NCBI RefSeq assembly: GCF_910596095.1
Contig: NC_056545.1
Span: forward strand, 21,661,067 to 21,725,066
Source: Thunnus maccoyii
Lineage: Eukaryota; Chordata; Actinopteri; Scombriformes; Scombridae
Reading direction: 5' to 3'
Length of the DNA: 64,000 nucleotides
Part shown: positions 1 through 12,480 of the stretch, in pieces
How positions within the stretch are numbered: position 1 is the stretch's first letter
How the letters are laid out: every line of letters begins with the position of its first letter
The notes under the pieces: model-generated
Seen by the model: the letters and a program-made list of their open reading frames with translations, nothing else
What the model was told of the DNA's origin: nothing
The model's database searches: none
Made by a program: the position numbers and the translations under genes

Positions 1-66
1 ACTTAAAACCTAAGACTCCCTGATTTTTGAAGTGTCACCAGTCCACCAAATGGAAATATTTTAGAT

Positions 67-326
67 CAGTGATTCTCAAAGTAGGGTCCGGGGACCCCCA
101 GGGGTCCTTGAAGGAGTTCCAGGGGGTCCCGAGCAAAAAGGGGAATAATTTATTTTCACTATAAGTCCATCCATAAGTAACACAATGACAGAATGTATGA
201 CTATTTTGGTCACGGGTTTCATACACTTTTTGTCACAAAACATCTATAAGCAAAAATCTTATCAGATGGGGGACCGTGGTCTCATTTGTGTCAGTTTAGG
301 GGTCCTTGACGTGAAAAAGTTTTAGA
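67..326. mobile_element. Degraded hAT (Charlie-like) DNA transposon remnant
   Basis: The left end begins CAGTGATTCTCAAAGTAGGG and runs into a G/C-rich stretch with repeated GGGGTCC and GGGACC blocks. Near 298-325 a further GGGGTCCTTGACGTGAAAAAG block looks like the opposite end. Ends of the form CAGTGGTTCTCAA are typical of hAT Charlie-type elements in vertebrates. No transposase reading frame remains. The right terminus has decayed, so no target-site duplication can be assigned. The family call is from memory of consensus ends and not from a search. Confidence 0.5.
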
Positions 327-1884
327 TGTCTCGTTCATTATTTATTATTTATACAGTTTCCCTAAATTCAGCCTGACATAAGTGATGTGTTTGGAAACTT
401 TGGGATCTCCACCAGAATATGTGATAAAGTTCTGTGGGTTTGAACAATGTTTGGCAACTCGACATGAGTTTGTCATATCTGACACACTGGGTGTCGGTGA
501 GGAATAAAGCTACAGGAAACTTGATTAGAATTGTATTTAATATGTAAATTGCAAGCATTTTTGGTCTATTTTACTGATAAAACTCATTTCAGACAAAGAT
601 CTGGCATTGGCCATAAACCCAAACTGCAGCAATCATGGAAGCAAGCTGGATCATTTTACAAGGAACATTAAAAATTAAAGAGAAAATGCTTGATAAATGG
701 CAATGGTAACACATTTCTTAATTTAATTATTCTATCAGGATAATCAAGCCATTTATAAATGCAAAAAAAAGAAAGAAAAGACCTTTCAATTTGAGCATTT
801 CCATGCTTTTCTTTTTCGTATTGTTTAGCTTCACTTTCCATTTTCAAATTGTCATTTCACAACATCCATTTACAGTTTCAATTTTCCTTTTAAAGGACCA
901 GCCCACCCAAATTACCAAAAAACATTGCCTCTCAATTTGGCATAACTAAAACAACTCAGTTTTGTTCAATTTGGCCATGTTTTGTGGTGTTCAACTCTGA
1001 CATTTCTTCCACTAAAGACAACTTTGGTGAGTGAAATTCTGCTTGTGGTTCTCACACAGCATTGTAGAATTAAATTTAAAAAATCAAGAACAGTATTTCT
1101 TTCCATACACTGTGTCTCCTATGACTCTTGATATTCCACAGACCATGTCAACAGTTTTCATTGGAACTATATCTTTGGTAGAAACTATTTCCAATACAAA
1201 TAAACTGTTGACAGTGAGCTCTGTGGATCATCCTGAGTCAGATTGTTTCTGGAAAGAAACATAGTGGTTGAATTTTGGAACATTTTTGGAACTATTATCC
1301 TTAATTGTATAGTAATTTGTTCAAGTTCATTGACAATGTTCTCTTTCATTTCTCATATTCATTTTTAATGTTCTTTCTGAGTAAAATAAGCTACATAGAG
1401 GCATTTTATAGAAAAAAAAAAACAATTACATGAATCTGCCATAAGCAACTGACTGAGGGAGGCTCTGGCACTGTTGTGCAGCCTCACTGTATCTGGCGTG
1501 GGCGTACAGTGAGTAGGTGGTGTTATGATGAGAATTCACTGAGGTCATGAAAAAGGTCTAATCAGACAAAATATACAAAAATACTCATTCTGGTGCACTG
1601 GGCCCTTGATTTTTTGATTTAAAATTGCCATAGAGAAAATTGTATTAGCAGGTTTCAACTGTATTGAGTGATATATACAACATGTTGGTACTGTTATTTT
1701 GAACCTCTTTTTTTAATGTGTACATGGAATTCATATCTTCCAAATGACTTTTCAACAGCAGATAAGAGGTGTTGTGGAACAGATGTTAAAAAAAATCACA
1801 ATAAAAGGGTTTTGTATTTGAACAATATTTTAATAGATGAATCTCTCTCTCTACTTTATTCTACTTTCATTATCCAATAAACTG
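327..1884. other. Noncoding stretch downstream of the 1885-2950 gene
   Basis: AT-rich sequence with no convincing exon. At 890-925 a TTAA is followed by AGGACCAGCCCACCCAAATT, which looks like one end of a common teleost MITE whose other ends appear near 31481 and 49370. No partner end was found nearby, so it is a solo end or a truncated copy. The short open frames here have no splice context or family resemblance. Confidence 0.45.
1856..1861 (-). terminator. Candidate polyadenylation signal AATAAA
   Basis: Minus-strand AATAAA lies about 24 bases past the TAG stop of the orphan two-exon gene. This gives a very short 3' UTR but a canonical hexamer, and it supports the view that the open frame is a real transcription unit. 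Confidence 0.45.
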
Positions 1885-2950
1885 CTAACTGTATCCTTTT
1901 TTCATGCTTTTCTTTGTCCTTCCTCTGAACCTTAGCTGGTGCTTCATATAATCCAGGATTATGCGTGGCCACACTTGAGTAGTCTGTGCTTCATTCTCCA
2001 TGATAAATGCAGATTCCCCTTGTTGTGGGAAGGGATGCACATCCCTGGGTCCAAATGCAAAGCCTTTTCTGGGTCCACCATCGTGTTCCAAAGGAGCGGA
2101 GATAAGGTGTGGGCAGTAAGGATGATCCAAACACATCTGTAAACATGTAAACAATCAACCACTTACATGGCATACAGTTTTAATCCCTCTTTATTTTGCA
2201 CAATATTATTTAAGGGTATCAAAAGGAACTACATGACCATTGTGTGACATAAAGCATTTTGAACCTTTCACTTTGGGCAGCTTAGTTTATAATTGTACAT
2301 GATCCCACAATGATACATCATATTACTGTCCATCAATAATGAACAAGAGTTTAATTTATTATTCATCTTTATATTTAACAAAAGATTGCAGTACTATACA
2401 AACTTAATCAATCAATAGGTCAATAGCAGAAAGCGTGAACTGAATCTGGTTATGGAACAGTGCAGGTTATTCCAACGCTGACTAAAAATCCCCTTCAAAC
2501 TGATTATTTTAATTGTGGAGAACGTCCTTTAGTTTCATTTGACACCCAAAAGCCAAACTGTAGTAGAGTTTGAAAAGACAATACAGATATAAGCTGTTAC
2601 GCTCCATTTGAGGTCATTTGAATAATACTTTCATTACTCCTCCATTAAGATTTTTTCAATCTGAGATTTGCCATTTTAAACAGGTTGACAAACATGCTCA
2701 AGGAATGATTACTGCTATAAAAATTACTCATAATATCACAAGTAAAAACACATGATAGATCATCCTGTTTGAGACTTCACTAATGAAAGTCAGGCAGCAA
2801 AATAAACTGATATTTAAAAATAACTATAAATTTGTACCATACCTCATGAGGAGTCTCTTTGGAATCCAGCAGCACAAACAAAGAGACAGTCAAGAAAAAC
2901 AAGCAAGACAATCTCAGTACAGCGGAGAATGATGACAGTGACCCAGACAT
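1885..2950 (-). CDS. Orphan two-exon gene, predicted small secreted or membrane-anchored protein (119 aa)
   Basis: Exon 1 is 2843-2950 (36 codons) and exon 2 is 1885-2136 (83 codons plus TAG). They join in phase 0 through a GTATGG donor and a TTTACAG acceptor across a 706-bp intron. Residues about 10-31 form a strongly hydrophobic run (LRLSCLFFLTVSLFVLL), which suggests a signal peptide or a type II membrane anchor. The rest is polar and has two close cysteines (CLDHPYC, residues 38-44). A central GFAFGPRDVHPF segment is followed by a basic C-terminus containing RFRGRTKKSMKK, whose GR and KK sites could be prohormone cleavage or amidation sites. An AATAAA follows the stop closely. I do not recognise the family: it lacks chemokine, hepcidin or defensin cysteine spacing and does not match the peptide hormones I know. 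The two-exon model is inferred from splice sites and phase only. It could instead be a larger gene with unseen exons. Confidence 0.5.
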
Positions 2951-3540
2951 CTTTCTCTACAACTGCAAGTTCATATATTTCTAATGTCTCAAAATGTTGC
3001 ACATCAAAAGCAAACTCAAGGTTTCCTATAAAGAATACCCCTTCACAGGTTCTTTTTCTTAGATGTATGTAATGTCATGTCAGGACTATTACAATCCATG
3101 TCCATATGCCTCAGTCCCACTATATTTATTTCTTAGCTTGCATGGCACAAATTTAAAGAGACGCACTGGCCTATAGTCTCACACATAATCCAGCCATTGG
3201 CTAACCTACGCACACCTGCCTTCTATTTGGAGTTTATTCAGCTCAAATATGAATTGTCTTTTCTTCAAAGCAGCAGGCGATGTGATTAAAAGCGCATGAC
3301 ATGGTGAAACTGAAAAGACACAGAGCTTATTAGCAAAGATTAAAAGAACTGGATTCATCAACTGTGAGAAATCTTGTGAATGAATCACCATTACACCCAA
3401 AAGGCAGGCAACTGAATGTAAGCCCTGTCAGCTAAATCTCCATGAAAAACACCAAAGTAATAATATTATAAGCTTTTTTTTTTTATCATTGACTTAAAAG
3501 AACATGACCCTCTGAAAAACAGAGAACTCATGAAAACAGG

Positions 3541-3597
<57 letters not shown>
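3541..3597. repeat. Compound (AT)n(GT)n microsatellite
   Basis: About nine AT units run directly into about nineteen GT units. Confidence 0.95.
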
Positions 3598-3599
<2 letters not shown>

Positions 3600-5199
3600 G
3601 TAAATTGTCCTTGTGCGATAGTGTTTTCCTAGTGAGTAGTCATTCATGAAAATAACAGAACCCGAGAGATGCTAAATTCAGCAGGGTGTCACAGCTTTAA
3701 TTAGTTACTGTGAAGCTGATGCCAATAGGATCAAAGACCATAAGTTCATTACCAGAAGATTTTCTCGGGTGAGCCGTGCTTTTACATAAGGTGAGTCTTT
3801 TCATCATTATTAATGAGCCCACCTTGTTAAGGTTCTGCTCACTGAGGGGAAATGGTGATGAAGATACTGAAACTACATTCAAAAACATAAATATCAATAA
3901 TAAAAAAGTATTTATTCCACATGGAAAACTGTCATATAATTATGTAATTTAAGATACACTCACTTTGTTTTTGCCCTATAGGAAATGGCTTACTTCTCAC
4001 CACTGTGACATATACTCCAGGTTACAAAAAAGTTTAACAAACACACCTGGTTTAGATATTTACTGCTTAATCAAAGTATGAGATTCTGAGTGTGGGATCA
4101 CATGACACATGTGATAATGATATACACTTTACAATAAAGCCATTATAAAGCAAAGTATGATTATGTATGTCAAGAAAATTCATGTTTAAGGTTTAAGTGT
4201 AATTTCACAAACAATTTTAAACAAACAAATGGCAGCACAGTCCCATTTCAACTTCATTTAATCTTCCACAAATCACACATTAAATGCAACTTTCCACAGA
4301 TTGTGTTAAGACATTCTAAAGATCATCCAACCTTCTTTATACATGGGAATTATACTTGACACTGTACATATATTATTTAAGTGTGATAAACTAGGCACAT
4401 TCTAAAAGAAGACAGAAAAATTATTAACTGGGGATTATTTCTTTTTCCATATTTCAGTTAACAGTTGAGTCTCTAAAATTGAGACATATAGAGCAAAAAA
4501 AAAAAAGTACAGTACAAAAGACATTTAAAGCATACTGCAAATAGGAAAACAGCTGCTCTATTTTACAATACACACTATTGCCAAAGAAGTCCCAATCAAA
4601 CCTTTATAGTGTGGAGTCTTTTAATCATTTATCAATAAGATATAAAGATGGAATGTAATGATTTTACAGTCCTACTGTTTCCTCTCTCTGACAGTCTGAC
4701 ATCAAATTTCAACTTTAAAACAAATCTGTGTGTGTAGTGTTTCATCTGTTATCATATGCAGGTGTGATGTTTGAGGGGTAACATTATGTTCCCCATCTGA
4801 TCTGGTACAGGTTTAAATTAGGTTTCAAGTTGAGGTTATACTGTAGGACTTTTTTTTAATTGATAAAATAATCATTAAAACATCTGTGGCCATCGAGTAT
4901 ATATTCTTAATTCTGATTTCTCTGACTGCGGTGTAACAATATGACATGAATACAGATTACATATGTACAGTCACACTTAGGCAAATAGGGAGTGTGGGTA
5001 AATTTGTACAGTACTTTAAAAATGTCCACACCATATTTAATTATTAAACATTAAAAACAAATATGAACTTATGATCTCAAATAAGCAGTGTATTTATTCG
5101 GAGCAGAGAAATAGTTTGGCTGAAACAACTTTTTATGGTTTCTATTTGTACTGCTCTCAAAATAAATAAACTGCAGGGACTCAATTCAGGTCATTTAAA

Positions 5200-5201
<2 letters not shown>

Positions 5202-5233
<32 letters not shown>
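5202..5233. repeat. (GT)n microsatellite
   Basis: About sixteen uninterrupted GT units. Confidence 0.95.
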
Positions 5234-5234
<1 letters not shown>

Positions 5235-6234
5235 GGGGTGGGGGGAGACCATACTATATCTTGTTTGACAGCTGCTTAGCTTGTCCAAACTTGCGGGTGC
5301 AAATCAAGCATGACCAGGCTAACCCTGGCTATCTGTAGATCATTACTCACACTAAACACGTGGAAGCACAGACTTTCTCTTTCTTGTTCGTCATTATAAA
5401 AACAAATGTGGAGCACATTTTCAGACCAGGGAACAAGATCAAAGCTTTCTAACCAGCGGTATAATACACAGCTAGACAAGAGGAAAACTTAACAAAGGAG
5501 TGTGAACCATGTCCCTTCAATTTCCAAACATTTAATTTAACATATACATGTACATCAAGGCCAATGTAAGGCAATGCTCTTTTGTCCAAAAAACACCTCC
5601 AGGGTCCCACAATTTAACTTGTTATCATTCTGTTGTTGTTTTCTCCGTGTATAAAAATGGAAAAAACATCCATTAGATATTCATCAATCTACATTTTACT
5701 GATTTAAAGAAAAATAAAACTCATAAGACCAAAACCCATTACTTTTCACTATGTGATTCGTTTACAAAACAAACTGACCTTAATTTGTTGCTATAAACCT
5801 GAGTTTGTTCAACTTGACAAACTGGATAAAGCTAAAACATATTTTTAAACTGACCACACAGTTTTATCAGTGACGATGTAAAAGCAGCAGAAACGTGTGA
5901 CATTATTCTATTATAGCGTAGTTTTAGTGTGGAATTTGAGAAATATCTATATTTCAAAAAAGTGAAACTTAGCATTAAAACATGTGAAAAGACAGCTAAA
6001 GTGATTGAAAATAAAAACGAAGAGTAACATTCCCCCTTCACTTGCACATCCTTGTTAGGAAACTATTCAAAGTTGGAAAAAAGGACTGTCAGATATAAAA
6101 CATTTAGGATTAAGACAACAGTAACCTTAAGCCTTACATGTAGAGAACCTTGTATGAGCACAGAATTCATTCTGTTTAGAAACACAGGCCTCATCTACTT
6201 GAATCATACTCTTACTTCAACAGCACATTATTAA

Positions 6235-7114
6235 GCCCCGTTTCACCAAAAGTTCCAGGTACTTTGGACCCAGAGGAACTAATCTCAAGGACTAAACTTG
6301 GAACTTTAAAGTCCCTGCAACACAGTCCTGTTTGTGTTTCCACCGCATCAGAGGAACCAGGTAGATCATGCAAATTAGCCCCATGAGGAATTTAAATATG
6401 ATGGCAGCATTTCGAGAGGAAACAACAACAGAGATTTGTTCTTTTCTTTGTATTTACTGCTGTATGAGTTGTATGTGATGAATGAATGAAAAAAAGAATT
6501 GCAGAGGAGAAAAATGAAACTGAAACTTAGGAGCGTCTGTCTCCACAGTATAATACCTGTTGAGTGTTTGATGGTATTTGTGCTTTAGAACATAACCGCC
6601 GTGAAATGATCAGAAAATATTTCATTTCTCTCATTCACTGCTTTGTTCTTGCTAACGCCGCTCCCTCTCCTCGCTAAATCGCTCTGTCTCTCTCTCTCTT
6701 GTTCTCGGCTCATCATTTTTTCTCTTTTTTTTGAAAATGAGTCAGGAAGCTGACAACAATGCCTTAATTTACTTTTAACATCAACAAAGAGAAATGTCCC
6801 CCCTTTGTACTAAACTGGTCCTAAATCGATGCGAGAGTGCTTCCTTGTTTTATGAACGAAGTGGCACACAAGTTGAAGCAGCCACCCTGTGTGTGTTTGA
6901 CCAATCAGTGACTGTCATCCCAGCAAACCCCTCCCCCAAAGTTCCTGTGCTTTTGGAAAGTACTCCCCCCAAACAGGAACTTTTTGGGGGATAAAATAAT
7001 CTCCCTGGAACTTAATTTAGATCCTGGACCCTCTGGTGGAAACACAGGTAGAGGAACTGAGTTCCTCAAAATGTTCCTCATACCCGGGGAAAGTTCCTGC
7101 GGTTGAAACGTGGC
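6235..7114. mobile_element. TTAA-flanked nonautonomous DNA transposon (MITE-like), about 880 bp
   Basis: The left end GCCCCGTTTCACC mirrors the right end GAAACGTGGC (reverse complement GCCACGTTTC). The left flank is TTAA (6231-6234) and the right flank is TTTA, probably a mutated TTAA. Inside, several blocks such as GGAACT and AGTTCC recur in opposite orientation near both ends (6250-6310 and 6950-7100), as expected for a long palindromic MITE. No transposase is encoded. The stretch 6577-6720 closely resembles 49850-50010 inside another element. Confidence 0.6.
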
Positions 7115-7531
7115 TTTAGATTACAGAGACATTAAAGTGACCCATTCAGTTTGTGCAGCACTAGTGGTTAGGTCATGTGGCGTGGTCAAGTTATGAATTA
7201 CAACATGCATTAAAAAAGGAGGTCCACAGACAAAGATTGGAGATCTGGAGTGAATGTGTGTATAGAAGTGGGTCGATCCGCAATTGGATTTTTTGGTAAA
7301 ACTGATCAATTCTTGTGCTGCTTGTGCTTTGACACTTAGAAATGGACCTCCTCTGGTTATCGGGTTAAAGATTCTGTTACAATCAACAAATGTGGCAGGT
7401 TTACTAAATGTCAAGCTAACCACAAATCTGCAAACTATTTTAAAGTACAGTGTGTTAACAGCACACGTGATGACACAAAGACCCTTTTTAGGTAAAACCA
7501 GGTAATCTCATTGCAGCTAAGTTCCAGGCCA

Positions 7532-10500
7532 TCAGACCTCCACTCTATCCCTACCAATGAGCTGAGCGGTGTCATCATCAGTGTGGTGCCTGTCCTCTCC
7601 AGCGTCATCACTTTCAGAGTCTGTGTCCTCCTGGGGGGAGTAGTAGCCTTCATAAGCCAGGATGGGTGAGTCGCAGCGTGCGGGGGAGGCGAGGCACTGC
7701 GCAGTGGTCACTGTGGTGGTGGCGGAATAGGCCCTTGGGCTCCCTGAGGGTGACTCCGGGTTAGAGGGCCGAAGCAGAGGAGTGCGCTCAGAGTCCGCTT
7801 CACCCTCTGTTCCTTCTTCCTCTCTGCGCCCTCCAGTCTCCTCATCGGAGTCAGACTCCGAATGCTCCTGGTTGTGCCGAGTGACACGCTGTTTGCACAC
7901 GGGGCACGTCTTCTTGGTCTGCGTGAGCCACGGGTCTACACACTTGCAGTGGTAAGCTGAAAAGGAAGAAGCATTTCAAGAAACTTAGGAAAAGACGTGT
8001 CAAAGAACAAAGGCTAGAGCAGTAAAAGCTTTTTTTGTTGTAGAGTGAATAAACAGATGTTAGACTGAGGCAACCAGATGACGCAGGGTAAAAAGCACTT
8101 GCCTACCACCAGAAACCTTTCAACACAACCATCCATGTTCACTAATGGGAATCTGGTGAGGGGATCATGTCTTTGCATTAGTAGCTTCTACAGGCTGATC
8201 CATCTACACTGTCCCAAGCTAAGTGTGGGAGTTAGCAACAAGGACTGCAGGGCCTTCTCACGGCAGACATTTTGACTCATCAAACCATCAAAGGAAAAGC
8301 ACAGGTGGAATTAATAACATTATTGATGACTGCATTACATTTAGGTGACCCAGTTCCAGCACTCTGGTATTATCTGTGCTAACTCGCCGATATGGATTAC
8401 TGAGACGCTTAATGGAGCAATGATTAGTGTTATTATTTACAGCTGTGCTTTTCCTGCTTTGAAAAGTCAAAATATCTGCTGTGAAAAAGGGTCTATTTCA
8501 AGTTTAGAGGAAAAAAGGGAAAACACAAACAGGTTTCAAACTGACTCTTTCAATGTTGCTGTTTGAACATTTAGATCAGCGTATTGTATTTTTGAAGATA
8601 CAGTAGGTAGGGGTACAAATATTGACTTGCAAGAAAGGGTATATTTGTGTACTTTGTACTCAAGTTGTACAAAAGTAGTTGCTGTAAGTGTGGTAGAGCA
8701 CCCAAAGTCCAGTACCATAATATTTCATAGTAATATGAAACCAACATATAAAATCTTACCATGTGAACAAGGTAAAACGCGCAGCTTGTCTCCTTCTTCG
8801 TACTCATCCAGACAGATTGCACACACGTCGTAGTCATCCCCTGAAACAGAGGAGAAAAGATAACTTAGATCAATTAAACTGTAAGTGAAATGTCATCTTC
8901 TTTTTTTTTAACTATCTTCTGGTCTACAGCTGAGTAACATTTAACATGGGAGCCTGTTTTATATAAGAAAGGAAACTTAATGGACGTCAAATTCACATGG
9001 CAGGAAAATCTGATTATCACAGTCACTGCGACTGGCTCTCAGTATTCTTAAAAACAGCAATGTTTCAAACAGTAGCTTCGGGATATTTTTCCACAGCATG
9101 GCACATGGTTGGTAACCAAAACCAAGATGCTAAATTCAGCTTCATCTTGTTTTTACACAACTTTGTGGCCGAGTAACCATATAATTATCATGTGACATAA
9201 CACAACCAAACCCTAAAAGTGCTGTCCTGAGATTTTTTTCTTTGTGCTAGAAACACCAAATAAAACAGAAAAAGCCTTTCCATAACAAATCTGGTTAATT
9301 TCTTATTATTAACTATACTACGGTCACCTTAATTCACACAGAAAGACTACAATTTAAAATGCCTTAAATCAGGAAACGGACATAAAGGTCTGTACATGTC
9401 AAAATGGTGAAAATGGTGAAAACAGTATAATCTTGTTACCTTTACTGAACCTGTGGGTTGGAATTCGTTTCAGTTGTTCCTTGGACAAACGATTTTTCCT
9501 CAGCCTTTTTCTGTACTGTACACATCGTATAATCTGAAAAATATGAAAAGACAATGTTACTGATGCTACGAGAATTATATTGACATTCGACATGCATGAT
9601 GGGTTTGTTTATTTATGTGTTCAATGTAGTGTAGTTTAAAATCCTACAAGATAAATTTTAAAAAATGTGTTATATATTATATAAATACCCAAAGAAGCCT
9701 CACATCATAAATACTTACCAAGACAACACACATCACAAGAATGATCATGCCAACTACTCCAGTGAAGGGAATAAGGTAGTATGAGAGAGGAAAAGCAAAC
9801 TCTGGCTTGAGGATCACGTAGGCTCTGCAGGCCAAGAAAAGAGATCAGATACCAACATTACCACAAGAACTGAAGAAGTCTGTATGTGTTGGTCTGATGC
9901 TGACCGTTTTAAGTTAGTTTTGGTTATTGTTAAGTCAGAGCAATTATTTTTCAAATGTATAAAAACAGACGTTACAATGGTTTTACTTACCCTTGTTCAG
10001 GAATTATGAAATTCCTGAGAATCTGGGAGGCATAGTAGCTGGTGAATACTGAGGGGATCTCAATCTCCTCTGCAATGGTGTCTGGAAAATAAAAAAAACA
10101 AAAACAAGAGAACGACAACAAGATTTCAATTTTAGGCTTTTTTAGTATGATGTTGTGTAAAGTTTGAAATTGTGCATAACTTATAAAGATGATTTACCAT
10201 TGCTGTAGTTCATATTGAGCAGAGTGTCTGAATACATGTTGTGAACGATTGCAGCGCTGTATCCAGCTTGCTGTGCGTGCAAGACCTGAAAACCAGTTCC
10301 TCGCATTAGACCAGTTTGCTTCACAGACACTACATAGTGTTCAATGTCAGTCAGACTACATCACAAACATTACTCACCTTTATATCAAAATTGCAATCAT
10401 AGCGTCTGATGAGAGCTATGAATTTGGTGGTGTTGGCATCATAAGATGGTGGCAGTGGAGGAGGAGGGTCTATTGTTGTGCAGCCATTAAGTGGACGGGA

Positions 10501-10901
10501 CACCACCAAAACTCCCTTAAACACAGAGACAAAAATATCATCATCAAGGACCATGACCTATGTTTTTGTGTATGCATCCTTACTGCAACACTCTGGTCTC
10601 ACCATTAATCCATCCTTAGGAAGCGGGGATCCAAACAAGGCAGGTAGGTCTTCAAACAACATGGAGGTCATATTGCTATAATGCTGTCAAAACAATATAA
10701 AGATAAGGACGGTCATAATCTCCAGGTGTATTCGAGGAATCATATTATAGCTGAAGCTTTTATAAGTTTATGAGCTAAAGCTCCAAGATTACTTACAGCA
10801 TAGATATAGGCGTGTGTGGGTGACGGAGCCAGTACGCTGCAGAAAACCAGGATAAAGATACTCAGTCGAGCTCCCATGCACAACACACCGAGGTGCACCA
10901 T
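7532..10901 (-). CDS. rnf167: RNF167-like PA-TM-RING E3 ubiquitin ligase, complete
   Basis: Nine coding exons join in phase: 10797-10901, 10603-10683, 10378-10515, 10198-10285, 9991-10081, 9719-9824, 9440-9533, 8760-8840 and 7532-7956. Together they give 402 residues plus TGA. Residues 1-30 form a signal peptide ending near THAY. A protease-associated lumenal domain follows (about 36-170; motifs [34 protein letters not shown]). One transmembrane segment lies at about 183-203. A RING-H2 domain is at 241-282 ([21 protein letters not shown]), then an acidic, Ser-rich cytosolic tail with the ERTPLLRP motif. PA-TM-RING ligases of this type sit in endosomal and lysosomal membranes and ubiquitinate trafficking and mTORC1-related substrates. 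The linker [16 protein letters not shown] and the PA motifs fit RNF167 better than its paralogue RNF13, which is the main alternative. The tail is longer than I recall for mammalian RNF167. All RING ligands are present. Confidence 0.9.
7957..8759. other. rnf167 intron 8
   Basis: An intron of about 800 bp between the exon ending PCSH and the last coding exon. The short open frames inside it look random. Confidence 0.7.
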
Positions 10902-10922
10902 CCTTGGTTGGTTACAGTTGCA
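10902..10922 (-). other. rnf167: 5' UTR part of the first coding exon of rnf167
   Basis: A CTTTCAG acceptor ends at 10923, about 20 bases upstream of the ATG. Transcription therefore probably starts in a separate noncoding exon further upstream. The start context AAGGATGG has a purine at -3 and G at +4. Confidence 0.55.
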
Positions 10923-12480
10923 CTGAAAGGTATGAAGTAACACGTCACAATCAAGTGTGAGTAATTAGTCACAGCCAGAGGGAAAATGCCTCAGGCTTCA
11001 GGCCGAGGCTGATCTTGCAGTTTGATTACAACCTGGCATTTGCATACTAATGCAAACAGAACAATTCGGGCGGTGTGTAAATATGCGAGTGAATATGCAA
11101 ACAAGGAACTGTAGACTGGCTCATCAGCATGCAGCAAGATATACAGTACTCTCTGTCTTCATGGGGTGGCAGTGAAAAAACCTAAGCAAAGTACTTTTAA
11201 AACTGATCCTGTTAAATGGCCTCTCAAGACTAGGTTAATAGAAAGAAAAGGACATCTTTTGCATAAAACATTACATTGATTTTAACTCTGCGGTGTGAAC
11301 AAGTTAGCTGCAAATTATAATTAATTCTCTGCAAAGCAACGCCCTTGATGTAGGCACCTGCAGAAAGCAATTTAGGGTCATTATTCTTATGCAGTACGGA
11401 AAACAACTCCCATGTCCATAACATTTATGAGCCTCACTCAAGTAAAAACTTACCAAACTTTACCATAACCCTGCTGATTTTTTGTTTACAGGTCCAGTCA
11501 AAGCCACAGTGGGTTATTACAATCATATTAAACATTAAAATCAACAACATTTCAAACTCTACAATTCTGTTTCCAAGTAAAAATCTAATCCTGCATAAAG
11601 AGATATCAGGAGACACAAAGTTTAGGAGCAGATATTCTCAAAATGACTGAATGGTCAAATTATAAGCTTGACAGTTTCATTGTTGGCTTTTACAGAATGT
11701 AATTTTCAACACATAGTTTACACTTGGAGGCTTTTATGTTATTTTAACGGACTACAGAGACCTCTTAACCCCAGTTATGTAAACATGCATGTAACAGTAA
11801 CTTACATATAAAGACAGAAACATGTTTAAGGAGTCAACTGCACTAGGGTGAGGTCAGATAAATGCAATGCTCTGGTTATCTATGATGTTAACACACCGAT
11901 AACAGACTCAATCAGTCTACTTTATAGCATACAGTAGTTTTTAACGCAAGTCAGTATACAGTGCCTCTTTATTGTCCTAACATAAAATATGCTGAAATAA
12001 AACTACGCGACGTAGCATCTATTGTTGTAGCTCTCAACAGGAAGTTCGTGTGCAAAGTATCGGCTGCCGCTGTGTTGCAATGTTAAACCTGTTAACTGTG
12101 TCGCTAATGTTGTTTCCTCACTACGAAACTATGTTAGTTAGCTACTCCTAGTCCTAGCAGGCGATTAATTACGTAAAAGTAGTCTGATCTGCTGGACTTT
12201 ATCACCTCGGTTTATGTTTCATGTAAAAAAACAACAACAAATAAACAAACAAAAAAATACAATAACATATCAAAAGTCACCATTTTTGTGTGTAGTAGCA
12301 CAAACCTTAGTATCCCGCTAATATCGGCACCGTTAAGGTTATCCCAGTTGTCTTCACTTGGTTTTCTCACATGTCACCGTGTAAAAACGATGAACTTTTT
12401 TTTCTTCACAATGTCTAAACTAGCTACTTTCTCGACAATCCTATAATTCGTCAAGAAAACGACACACACAGAAAGGATTA
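10923..12480. other. Probable 5' UTR intron of rnf167
   Basis: No coding exon is visible. The sequence is AT-rich on the left and gains CpG towards 12000-12700. It is inferred to be the intron between a noncoding first exon and the coding start. Confidence 0.4.

Larger units (their letters stand above)
2951..6230. other. Intergenic stretch between the orphan gene and the 6.2-kb MITE
   Basis: AT-rich, with microsatellites at 3541-3597 and 5202-5233. The short open frames on both strands have no splice context, no codon bias and no recognisable motif. I see no gene here. The 3' UTR of the rnf167-like gene may reach into the right part. Confidence 0.5.

Noticed and set aside
10249-10608. 119-codon plus-strand open frame
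   Set aside because: It overlaps minus-strand rnf167 exons 3 and 4, so it is an antisense shadow.
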